From positions 1 through 9,644 of the forward strand of contig CAZCOB010000064.1 of the NCBI GenBank assembly GCA_964500415.1: a DNA stretch of 9,644 bases, written 5' to 3'. Each line of letters begins with the position of its first letter. The first letter of the stretch is position 1. The position numbers and the translations under genes were made by a program. Source of the DNA: JAFGPF01 sp964500415. Its GTDB lineage: Bacteria > Chloroflexota > Dehalococcoidia > Dehalococcoidales > RBG-16-60-22. Below, one piece after another: positions 1 to 5,845 of the stretch. A model generated the notes under the pieces. It had not been told where the DNA came from. It worked only from the letters and a program-made list of their open reading frames with translations, and searched no databases.

Positions 1-525
1 TGGAATCTTAAAGTCAGAATGGTGTATCGTGGGCTTGTTTGGGTAGGTAGTTTGCAGGTCGATCCTGGATATCAGGGATTCTTATTTTGTCCTATATACA
101 ATTTATCCAATATAAAGCAACAACTAGTTTATAAGGAGACTCTTTTTACCATCGACTTCGTAACTACCAAACCAGTTGATGAAAGTTTAGATGATCTTTG
201 GAGTTCACAGGATTCAGGCGACAAATTTTCAACATTTACGTTTGCCAGGCTGGACCGCCAGAGAATTTTAAGTGCACCTGAAGAGGCTTTTAAACGCTTT
301 GAAACGATAATAGAACAAACAGCTTCAAGTATGCAAAATTTTCAACGTACTATTTGGACAGTATTAGCCATTATAATGTCAGCTATAGCAATAATTGCTA
401 CGTTTGGTTTTACTGCGGTTAATTGGAACGGTATCTGGATAATATGGATGCTATCAATATTTGCGATAATCATTGCGGCTGTAGCGCTAGTTTTTTCAGT
501 TAGGAACTGGAAAAGGAAAATTTAA
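1..525 (+). CDS. dCTP deaminase/dUTPase-fold protein with two C-terminal membrane helices (5' partial)
   Basis: The frame is open to the left edge (codons W-N-L-K-V-R precede the first ATG at 19), so the true start is probably outside the window. The first ~45 residues resemble the last beta strands of the dCTP deaminase/dUTPase fold: the motif LQVDPGYQGFLFCPIYNLS matches the family pattern (V/I)DPG(F/Y)xGxLxxxxxN, followed by a strand ending TLFTIDFVTT. Next come an acidic linker, a helical segment (EEAFKRFETIIEQTASSMQNF, possibly a short coiled coil) and two hydrophobic helices (around TVLAIIMSAIAIIATFGF and IWMLSIFAIIIAAVALVF), ending in a basic tail NWKRKI. Catalytic deaminase residues would lie upstream and cannot be checked. 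Normal dCTP deaminases are soluble, so the membrane tail is unusual. The gene is more AT-rich than the liv genes downstream. It converges on the LuxR gene with a 184-base gap in which I see no gene. A membrane-tethered nucleotide-pool enzyme or a non-catalytic relative are both possible. Confidence 0.68.
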   Translation, partial: WNLKVRMVYRGLVWVGSLQVDPGYQGFLFCPIYNLSNIKQQLVYKETLFTIDFVTTKPVDESLDDLWSSQDSGDKFSTFTFARLDRQRILSAPEEAFKRFETIIEQTASSMQNFQRTIWTVLAIIMSAIAIIATFGFTAVNWNGIWIIWMLSIFAIIIAAVALVFSVRNWKRKI

Positions 526-709
526 TATGGACGACGGTTGATACGTACAACAGTCAAAAAATAAGTAGCTTTATGACGAAATGTTTATCTCGAAAAATAG
601 TGAGGTTGGTCTTGCTGACTGCCCTAAAAAGTATTGAGCACGGCTTGCCTTAATATTTGTCTGGTGGATGAATGGTTGTTTGGCATGAGGGAGAGCACCG
701 TTTTGTTGG

Positions 710-1861
710 TTAGTTTCTGGAGTTCATTGATTGTATCCGGCTCGCCAGCTGGGTTCTGTTACGGAATCCGGTTTTCGTTAGAATATTCTTTAGGTGGGTT
801 TCCACAGTGAATTCACTGATAATGAGCTTCTCCGCAATCTCACGGTTGGTTAGTCCCTCGATGACGCATTGGATGACATCCAGTTCTCTCTTTGTCAGGA
901 TATATTCGTTTTGTGTCATTCCCCGGTTGATTTTTTCGGCGTCATCTACGCGTCTCAGATAAACGGTAAAACCGGGGCTAGATGCCAACTGACAGGGAAA
1001 ATAGGTGAGGCGAGATTCAGCATAGAGCCTCCCGTTGACTGTGTTGATAATCCTTTTGTTCATGGGGACGGGGCAACCATGGCTGTCTTTTTGCCGGGAT
1101 TGTTTTTTGAGTTCCATGCAGTCTTGAATAATCTCGCGGGGGATGAGAAAATCTTCGCTATCTGAGCTGCTTACTTTTTTGCCTGATTTATAAAGGTTAT
1201 GTGACATGAGTATACTGATTTCCCTGGCGATTGAATTGCAGTATATCGGCTGAATTTTATTGTCCAACAAAATAATCCCTTCAGCCTGAGATTCTAGCCA
1301 GCACTCGAGCAGCTTGTGTTCCTCATAGGTTTTTGATAATAGAGATTCGTTCTTAAAATAGTCCAGCAGATGGGGAATGAGGCTTTCGGCTATAAGCATG
1401 TCGTTGTTATTGAAGTTAGGTTGCCTTTCCGAGCGCTGAAGAGCTATTACCCCGAAGAAATATGAGCTGGAGCAAAGCCGGACAATTAGTTCTTTGTCCT
1501 GATTTTGGGGACGCAGGAAGTCGTTGTAGTATTCGAGTTTCATGAGTTCCGAATAAGGTATAATGTCATCAGTTTTGAAGACGGTCATGATAGGTTGCCT
1601 GTTGAATTGGGGAGGGTAAAGGGGATCAAGATGACGATAGTAGCTAATATATTTCCCCAGATATGATTTATCGCTGTAGAGGCTGAATGAGTTTTCCCAA
1701 TCAATCTCGTTCTGTTTCTGGCTCTGCGAGAAGAAGACGGCATCTTCGGCCTGGAATTTTTTTGCCATTTCGGCGACAATATACCTCAGCTTTCCTCTCC
1801 AGTCTGTGTATGGATCGGAAAGATAAATGAGTTGTGTCAAAGCCTGATTGTCACTGAGCAT
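710..1861 (-). CDS. LuxR-family transcriptional regulator with GAF/PAS-like sensor region
   Basis: Predicted 383-residue DNA-binding regulator. The C-terminal LuxR helix-turn-helix (about residues 322-375) is clear: LTKRELDVIQCVIEGLTNREIA, then the recognition part SEFTVETHLKNILTKTG. The N-terminal part looks like a GAF-type sensor (about 18-175, GKLRYIVAEMAKKFQ to FFGVIALQRS), followed by a short PAS-like segment (about 185-215, EGIILLDNKIQPIYCNS). No phospho-acceptor receiver domain is seen, so it probably senses a small ligand. The frame stays open to an ATG at 1969, but I chose the ATG at 1861. The extra 36 codons overlay a near-consensus promoter reading the same way (TTGACA, 17 bases, TATACT at 1929-1901), and the residues they would encode have no domain character. 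Neither start has a convincing Shine-Dalgarno. It is divergent from the SnoaL-like/DUF169 pair, its most likely target. Family is confident; ligand unknown. Confidence 0.88.
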   Translation of the reverse strand: MLSDNQALTQLIYLSDPYTDWRGKLRYIVAEMAKKFQAEDAVFFSQSQKQNEIDWENSFSLYSDKSYLGKYISYYRHLDPLYPPQFNRQPIMTVFKTDDIIPYSELMKLEYYNDFLRPQNQDKELIVRLCSSSYFFGVIALQRSERQPNFNNNDMLIAESLIPHLLDYFKNESLLSKTYEEHKLLECWLESQAEGIILLDNKIQPIYCNSIAREISILMSHNLYKSGKKVSSSDSEDFLIPREIIQDCMELKKQSRQKDSHGCPVPMNKRIINTVNGRLYAESRLTYFPCQLASSPGFTVYLRRVDDAEKINRGMTQNEYILTKRELDVIQCVIEGLTNREIAEKLIISEFTVETHLKNILTKTGFRNRTQLASRIQSMNSRN

Positions 1862-1900
1862 GGCCCCAATACCCGCTAATATTATTAACTTTGTACTTGA

Positions 1901-1929
1901 AGTATAAACCAGTAATATTTTACTGTCAA
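1901..1929 (-). promoter_or_regulatory. sigma-70 promoter of the LuxR gene
   Basis: On the minus strand, TTGACA (1929-1924, 6/6 to consensus) is followed by a 17-base spacer and TATACT (1906-1901, 5/6). Transcription would begin near 1894 and give a leader of about 33 bases before the ATG at 1861. It lies inside the longer open frame and is the main argument for the shorter start. Confidence 0.65.
1910..1925. promoter_or_regulatory. palindromic operator candidate in the LuxR promoter spacer
   Basis: CAGTAATATTTTACTG is an inverted repeat with perfect 6-bp arms (CAGTAA/TTACTG) around a 4-base centre. It fills most of the spacer between the -35 and -10 boxes and overlaps the -35 by two bases. 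A dimeric HTH protein bound here would block RNA polymerase, so autorepression by the neighbouring LuxR regulator is the natural reading (inference). One half-site, TTACTG, recurs at 2005-2010 in the opposing promoter. Confidence 0.5.
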
Positions 1930-1997
1930 CACTCCGCGGTAGAGTTTCGCTGTTGGTGGAACAATTCATACCCCCGAAAAATCACTATTTTCAGGTA

Positions 1998-2026
1998 TTG
2001 ATGGTTACTGAAATCAAGCATAGAAT
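1998..2026 (+). promoter_or_regulatory. sigma-70 promoter for the SnoaL-like/DUF169 unit
   Basis: TTGATG (1998-2003, 4/6) and TAGAAT (2021-2026, 5/6) are separated by 17 bases. The start point would be near 2033, giving a leader of about 34 bases. The -35/spacer region holds a spaced dyad, TTGAT (1998-2002) and ATCAA (2013-2017), as well as the TTACTG half-site shared with the LuxR promoter. This fits control by the divergent regulator. Confidence 0.5.
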
Positions 2027-2066
2027 AAGGTCATAATAAAGGGTAATGCCTTAATGGAGGACTGCT

Positions 2067-2465
2067 ATGAGTCTGGAGGACAATAAAAAGATCGCCATCG
2101 ATGATGTGCTCTGTATCGGTCAGGAAAAGCTTGAGGAGAAGCTGTGCTATTATGCCAGCGATGCTGTAGTCTGGGACTCGGTTATGCGGGTTGCCGGTTA
2201 TGCGGAAAACAACGCGGCCTCCGGCTTTGATGAGGTTAAGAAGTTCTTCACCTGGCTGGCCAGCCTGCCGCCGGTGAATGCAAAGATTCAGAACGTTTTC
2301 GGCGAATCGGACAAGGTCTCTGTTGAGTGGCTGCTTATGGGAGATGAAGGCGATAGTAAATTTGAGATACCCTGCGCCAACATCTACGACTTTGAAGACG
2401 GTAAGATTAAAAGTGTCCGGATGCATTTTGATTCAGCCTATTTTGCGGAGATTATGGGTAAATAA
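2067..2465 (+). CDS. SnoaL-like / NTF2-like protein
   Basis: 132 residues, a usual length for a single-domain NTF2/SnoaL-like alpha+beta barrel. The pattern fits the family: an N-terminal helix ending in LEEKLCYYASDAVVWDS, a short helix GFDEVKKFFTWLASLPP, then strands AKIQNVFGESDKVSVEWLLMG and PCANIYDFEDGKIKSVRMHFD, the typical ending of this fold. Members include small-molecule isomerases, hydratases, cyclases and non-catalytic ligand-binding proteins, so no reaction can be assigned. There is no signal peptide, so it is cytoplasmic. GGAGG (2056-2060) lies six bases before the ATG. It is the first gene after the LuxR-divergent promoter and is followed 54 bases later by a DUF169 gene in the same orientation. 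Confidence 0.75.
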   Translation: MSLEDNKKIAIDDVLCIGQEKLEEKLCYYASDAVVWDSVMRVAGYAENNAASGFDEVKKFFTWLASLPPVNAKIQNVFGESDKVSVEWLLMGDEGDSKFEIPCANIYDFEDGKIKSVRMHFDSAYFAEIMGK

Positions 2466-2494
2466 TATTTAACCTGTATCGTCAAAGCTTGAGT

Positions 2495-2508
2495 TAACGT
2501 AAACGTTA
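2495..2508. repeat. short palindrome abutting the DUF169 ribosome-binding site
   Basis: TAACGT (2495-2500), two bases, then ACGTTA (2503-2508) form a perfect 6-bp inverted repeat whose last base is the first base of the Shine-Dalgarno AGGAGG (2508-2513). It could be a protein-binding site or a small hairpin affecting ribosome access. No stronger evidence is visible. Confidence 0.3.
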
Positions 2509-2519
2509 GGAGGGTCAGG

Positions 2520-3284
2520 ATGATTTCAACTCAACAAGACTTATCTATATTTAACAAATTTAACTTTGAGAGGCCTCCCGTAGGGGTTAAGTTCTTATTA
2601 AATAAGCCAAAGGGAGTCGAGCCGCTGGACAAGAATATCGCCTTTTGTGAAATGCTTAAAGAGGCGCAACAGAAAGGCTCTCCTTTTTACGCCGTCAAAG
2701 AGAACTTCATCTGCGCCGGGCCGATTACATTAGGGATGGTGGGAAGTGACCCCATTCGCGAAAGCGGGCAGGTGGGGGTCAAGTATGGAGCCTTCAAGGG
2801 AGCACGGGCTAACAGAAGAATATACCCCGTTATTTCAAGGATGGAACGGAACACCGTCAACTATGTCCTCTTTTCAACGTTGGGCAAATTGTCATTCGAA
2901 CCAGATGTTTTCATTGTTACTGCTAATGTTAGCCAGGCAGAAATCGTGCTGAGAGCATCGAGCTATACGACCGGGAAGATGTACTCCAGTAAGACAACCA
3001 CTGTGTTGGGATGCTCATGGCTTTACGTTTATCCATACATAAGTGGAGAATTGAATTATATGGTCACTGGCCTTTGCTGGGGTATGAAATCGCTGCAGGT
3101 ATTTCCAGAGGGTCTGATACTAATATCCATTCCCTATGATTTGCTCCCTACCCTGATACCTAATTTGCAGGATATGGATTGGAATCCTCCTCATTATACT
3201 GAAGGCAGGGACGCGGCTATTAAACGTTCTCAGCAGATAGTGAGCGAATTAATTCAAGAGCGGCAGGATTCTGGGCCGGATTAA
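2520..3284 (+). CDS. DUF169 family protein
   Basis: 254 residues, matching the usual length of DUF169 (COG2043) proteins, whose biochemical role is not established. Recognisable traits are the N-terminal ERPPVGVKFLLNKPKGVE, a cysteine in IAFCEMLKEA, a second cysteine in ENFICAGPITLGM, the block GARANRRIYPVI, and the C-terminal half with TTTVLGCSWLYVYPYISG, YMVTGLCWGMKS and EGLILISIPYDLL. The four spaced cysteines could bind a metal or cofactor (inference). There is no signal peptide or membrane helix. The start is well supported: AGGAGGG (2508-2514) sits five bases before the ATG. It is the second gene of the unit divergent from the LuxR regulator and is followed directly by a terminator-like hairpin. 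DUF169 genes often lie next to metabolic or redox genes, so it may act with the SnoaL-like protein on a shared ligand, but that is inference. Confidence 0.82.
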   Translation: MISTQQDLSIFNKFNFERPPVGVKFLLNKPKGVEPLDKNIAFCEMLKEAQQKGSPFYAVKENFICAGPITLGMVGSDPIRESGQVGVKYGAFKGARANRRIYPVISRMERNTVNYVLFSTLGKLSFEPDVFIVTANVSQAEIVLRASSYTTGKMYSSKTTTVLGCSWLYVYPYISGELNYMVTGLCWGMKSLQVFPEGLILISIPYDLLPTLIPNLQDMDWNPPHYTEGRDAAIKRSQQIVSELIQERQDSGPD

Positions 3285-3305
3285 AAAGGCGGGGAAACCT
3301 TTTTA
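3282..3305 (+). terminator. intrinsic-terminator-like hairpin after DUF169
   Basis: TAAAAAGG (3282-3289) pairs perfectly with CCTTTTTA (3298-3305) around an 8-base loop. The T-run is part of the 3' arm. The stop codon of DUF169 forms the start of the stem. It is AT-rich and therefore weak, but well placed to end the SnoaL-like/DUF169 transcript. Confidence 0.5.
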
Positions 3306-3338
3306 CTTACACCGTTGGGAAGGAAGATGTAAATATAA

Positions 3339-3482
3339 ATGAGAAAAGGGCGTGTGATATCCAAACCGGGGATGGCAGATTTAGCCTTTTTAAACGGCAA
3401 GGTTATCACAGTTGATGCCAATTTCTCCCTATGCCAGGTGGTAGCCGAAAGGGGTGATAGCCTTCAAGAGAACAACGGTTAA
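3339..3482 (+). pseudogene. amidohydrolase N-terminal remnant
   Basis: A 47-codon open frame begins at an ATG at 3339, with an in-frame ATG at 3372. From 3372 it reads MADLAFLNGKVITVDANFS, then LCQVVAERGD. This is the standard opening of metal-dependent amidohydrolases of the YtcJ/imidazolonepropionase-like group (ADLxxxNGKVxTVD), whose first strands form the small beta domain before the TIM barrel. The match ends near residue 30. The frame then runs through SLQENNG to a stop at 3480-3482. Nothing resembling the HxH metal motif or barrel follows, and an intact gene would be 450-550 codons. It is a decayed or deleted gene, probably once part of the neighbouring uptake/catabolic cluster. After the stop the same frame gives only KVLEAIDGR before another stop. 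Confidence 0.62.
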
Positions 3483-3619
3483 AAGGTGCTGGAGGCAATC
3501 GATGGTCGGTGATTACCCTCCGGCAGAAAAGGTTTTTAGACAGCCTGCTTGATAAGGTAGAGGAGGTGACATATGTGATTATAAGGAGTAAAATGGCATA
3601 TCTAATGACCAGTATATGA
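3483..3619 (+). other. gene debris with several ribosome-site/start pairs and no full gene
   Basis: No protein of useful length is present. The stretch holds GGAGG (3491-3495) six bases before an ATG at 3502 that opens only 16 codons (MVGDYPPAEKVFRQPA). AGGAGG (3561-3566) lies six bases before an ATG at 3573 that is followed at once by TGA. AAGGAG (3583-3588) lies four bases before an ATG at 3593 that opens 8 codons (MAYLMTSI). A longer frame from GTG 3509 to TGA 3617-3619 (36 residues, with FLDSLLDKVEEVTYVIIRSK) passes through the same bases. I recognise no family. It could be the remains of collapsed genes, or one of the mini-ORFs could be a leader peptide for the liv operon. Confidence 0.4.
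3566..3594 (+). promoter_or_regulatory. sigma-70 promoter of the liv operon
   Basis: GTGACA (3566-3571, 5/6) and TAAAAT (3589-3594, 5/6) are spaced by 17 bases. Transcription would start near 3601, about 30 bases before the binding-protein ATG. An 8-bp palindrome ACATATGT (3569-3576) overlaps the -35 box and could be a regulator site. No other promoter of similar quality was seen between 3306 and 3630. Confidence 0.5.
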
Positions 3620-3630
3620 AGGAGGGAAAA

Positions 3631-4878
3631 ATGAGTAACAGAAAGATGTACAGAATCCTGTCTGCAGGTCTGGCGATATTGTTGCTGCTGGCGTTGGTTA
3701 TCGCCGGTTGCGCCAAGGAAGCTGCACCCACGCCCGCTCCCACGCCAACACCCGCACCAGAAGTCAAGCATATTACAATAGGCACGATTATGGGCATAAC
3801 CGGGCCGCTTAGCGTGCCCAGCCTGGCATTTAACCGCGGTTGGGAGTTCTATGCCGACAAAATGAAAGAAGAAGGCGGCATCAAGATAGGGAATGACTAT
3901 TACGTCTTCGACTTTGTAAATGAGGACAGTAAGGGTACCGCCGAGGGGGCCAGCATCGCTGCCAACAAGCTGGTTTCGCAGGACAAGGCCAAATTCATCA
4001 TCGGTGCCATGCTCGAATCAGAAATAGCGGCTATCTACCAGATCACCAGGCCTGCCGGCGTGTTTTATGGCATGGCTAACGTCAATATACCGGGGCATGA
4101 AGTTGATGTCAGCCCGGATAAACCGCTAATGGCCAGGTTATCCATCGATATTCCGACCACGATACCCGGTGACCTGAACTACCTGATAAAGAATTACCCA
4201 GATGCTAAGAAAATAGCCATCTCTGCACCTGATATCGGCTACGAGGGGATGATTGCCGACTGTGAGAAAGATGCCACAGCGCGCGGCATGAGCGTGATAT
4301 TCACGGAAAAATGGGCCTGGGGCACCACCGACTTTGTGCCCACCTTCACCCGCATCCTTAACTCCAAACCCGATGTCATCCTTGCCATGAACAGTGGCCA
4401 GGCTATGGACCAGCTGATGGCGGCCCGCCAGCTCGGTTTCAAGGGGCCTTTCATCTCCAATTCACCCCTGGGCGCCGATGTTTTCGTCAATGTTTTAAAG
4501 GACCCGACCTGGTTGACCAATGTCCTGGTTAACAGCCCGGATATCGAGGAACCCAACGATGCTATCAAAGAGATGATGGAATGGTGGAGCAAGAAATACC
4601 CCAATGACCCGTTTGTCTCCGACTGCATCCACTCCTCTGATATGCCCTGGATAATTGCCCAGGCGATGGTGGAGGCCCAGAGCATTGAGCCAGCCGCAGT
4701 GCTGGCTGCCATGGAAACCATGACGAACGCAGGTGATATTATGACCAGCCTTGGCGCCGGATATATGGGCGGCATGGAGAAGTATGGTGTGAACAGGGTA
4801 CTCTACCGGCCGCTACCGCTGACTGTCATAAATAACGGCAAAATGGAGCTTATCGGCTACACCAGCCCGGAGAAATAA
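3631..4878 (+). CDS. livK: branched-chain amino acid-type ABC transporter, substrate-binding lipoprotein
   Basis: 415-residue periplasmic-binding-protein type 1 (Peripla_BP_6/LivJ-LivK) lipoprotein that captures substrate outside the membrane and delivers it to the permease pair encoded downstream. The signal peptide has basic residues (NRKMYR), a hydrophobic core (LAILLLLALV) and a lipobox IAG-C with the lipidated cysteine at residue 27. A proline-rich tether (PTPAPTPTPAPE) follows. The mature domain opens ITIGTIMGITGPLSVPSLAF and then GWEFYADKMKEEGGIKIG, the classic family start. Other family-like stretches are NKLVSQDKAKFIIGAM, GTTDFVPTFTRILNSKPDVI and AARQLGFKGPF. I use the ATG at 3631 because GGAGGG (3621-3626) lies four bases upstream. 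An in-frame ATG at 3616 would place that ribosome site inside the gene. First gene of the operon. Ligand cannot be read from sequence: family members bind amino acids, amides, urea or aromatic acids. Confidence 0.93.
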   Translation: MSNRKMYRILSAGLAILLLLALVIAGCAKEAAPTPAPTPTPAPEVKHITIGTIMGITGPLSVPSLAFNRGWEFYADKMKEEGGIKIGNDYYVFDFVNEDSKGTAEGASIAANKLVSQDKAKFIIGAMLESEIAAIYQITRPAGVFYGMANVNIPGHEVDVSPDKPLMARLSIDIPTTIPGDLNYLIKNYPDAKKIAISAPDIGYEGMIADCEKDATARGMSVIFTEKWAWGTTDFVPTFTRILNSKPDVILAMNSGQAMDQLMAARQLGFKGPFISNSPLGADVFVNVLKDPTWLTNVLVNSPDIEEPNDAIKEMMEWWSKKYPNDPFVSDCIHSSDMPWIIAQAMVEAQSIEPAAVLAAMETMTNAGDIMTSLGAGYMGGMEKYGVNRVLYRPLPLTVINNGKMELIGYTSPEK

Positions 4879-4904
4879 ACGAATATAGGGTTTTACCTGG
4901 CTTG

Positions 4905-4946
4905 AGGTGGGAGGGGGCTGGTCCTCGGGCTAGCCCCCTCCTGCTG
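4905..4946 (+). promoter_or_regulatory. strong stem-loop between binding protein and permease
   Basis: GGAGGGGGCT (4910-4919) pairs perfectly with AGCCCCCTCC (4932-4941) around a 12-base loop, and the stem can be extended outward by several G-C and G-U pairs. No T-run follows, so it is not a textbook terminator. Stem-loops after binding-protein genes commonly protect the upstream message or cause partial termination. That would give more binding protein than permease. Confidence 0.6.
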
Positions 4947-4960
4947 AGACTCAAAACTCT

Positions 4961-4975
4961 AAGGAGATTACTCTG
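4961..4975 (+). promoter_or_regulatory. ribosome-binding site and CTG start of livH
   Basis: AAGGAG (4961-4966) is followed after six bases by CTG (4973-4975), in frame with the permease. No ATG or GTG lies in frame between this site and the conserved part of the protein. The only other candidate is TTG at 4997, which has no ribosome-binding site at a workable distance. Confidence 0.55.
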
Positions 4976-5845
4976 GACTTCTCGGTTGATATCTGGTTGC
5001 AAGCCATCGCCAACGGCCTCGCTTTAGGGTGGCTTTACGTACTGATGGCTCTAGGCTTGACGCTGATGCTCAGTATCATGGGCATCCTGCAACTGGCCCA
5101 TGGCGAAGTCTACATGTTTTCAGCCTATCTTGTTTTTACCCTTCTCGATTCCTTCAACTTTAACCTTTACCTGGCCATTTTCACCATCACGATATTAATG
5201 GGCATTGTCGGCCTCTTTTTAGAAAGAATTCTCTTCCGCCCCCGCCCCAATAGAGACCCGATGCTGACTTCTATTGTTATAGCCATCAGTCTTACCCTGA
5301 TTTTAACCAGCGCGGCGGTGGTGGTTTTTGGGCTGTACCAGAAAAGCCTCCCGCGCCTGCTTTACGGCTCTTTTGAGATTTTCGGCGGCGGTGTTCCCAA
5401 GGACAGGTTTCTGGCTATAGCTTTCTCCGTAGCTGCTTTCCTGTTTTTATATCTTTTTCTCAAGAAGACACGGTGGGGTCAGGCTATGACAGCCAGCGCG
5501 CAAAACCGCGAGGGTTCCTTCCTCAAAGGCATCAACCCCAACCAGATGTCGATGATGGCCGTGGCCATCGGCTGCGCCCTGGCGGGTCTGGCCGGGGGCC
5601 TGGGGGGTGCCATCCTCCAGATTAACCCTTATATGGGTTCTCTCCCCATGATCAAGGGCCTGGTGATTATTGTTCTGGGCGGCCTGGGGAGTATTCCCGG
5701 GGCTCTGGTCGGCGGGTTGATACTCGGTCTTGTCGACGGCATCGTCCCGGTGATTTTCGGCTCGGCGGTGGCGGCTATAGCCCCCATGATTATCGTTATA
5801 GGTATCCTGTTAGTAAGGCCGAAAGGCATATTCGGGCATGAATAG
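4973..5845 (+). CDS. livH: branched-chain amino acid-type ABC transporter permease, LivH
   Basis: Inner-membrane permease, 290 residues from the proposed CTG start, close to the usual ~290 for LivH. Nearly the whole chain is hydrophobic, with about eight membrane helices. Family signatures are the opening IANGLALGWLYVLMALGLTL, the motif LQLAHGEVYMFSAYL after helix 1, and the C-terminal cytoplasmic loop with GLAGGLGGAILQINPYMG, LPMIKGLVIIVLGGLGSIPG and ALVGGLILGLVDG, which contacts the ATPase. Starting at CTG gives (M)DFSVDIWLQAIANG, a natural LivH N-terminus. Starting at TTG 4997 would drop these eight residues and leave the start without a Shine-Dalgarno. The gene overlaps livM by 8 bases, so the two permeases are probably translationally coupled and form a heterodimer. 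Confidence 0.92.
   Translation: MDFSVDIWLQAIANGLALGWLYVLMALGLTLMLSIMGILQLAHGEVYMFSAYLVFTLLDSFNFNLYLAIFTITILMGIVGLFLERILFRPRPNRDPMLTSIVIAISLTLILTSAAVVVFGLYQKSLPRLLYGSFEIFGGGVPKDRFLAIAFSVAAFLFLYLFLKKTRWGQAMTASAQNREGSFLKGINPNQMSMMAVAIGCALAGLAGGLGGAILQINPYMGSLPMIKGLVIIVLGGLGSIPGALVGGLILGLVDGIVPVIFGSAVAAIAPMIIVIGILLVRPKGIFGHE

Noticed and set aside
533..555. Hairpin GACGGTTG/CAACAGTC after the first gene as a terminator
   Set aside because: One mismatch in eight pairs, and the run that follows on the + strand is A rather than T, so it does not look like a working intrinsic terminator.
869..1165. 98-residue + strand frame inside the LuxR gene
   Set aside because: It is antisense to a clear LuxR coding region, has no family features, and its residues follow from the codons of the real gene.
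3303..3340. Possible promoter upstream of the amidohydrolase remnant (TAAATATAAAT region)
   Set aside because: A TATAAA-like box exists, but no -35 element with more than two or three matches lies at 16-18 bases.
3616..3630. Upstream ATG at 3616 as the start of the binding protein
   Set aside because: It would put the only good ribosome site (3621-3626) inside the coding region. The ATG at 3631 is correctly spaced and gives a normal lipoprotein signal.
4239..4775. 178-residue minus-strand frame inside the binding-protein gene
   Set aside because: It is a mirror of a strongly supported coding sequence with no ribosome site or recognisable domain. Long antisense frames are common opposite GC-rich genes.
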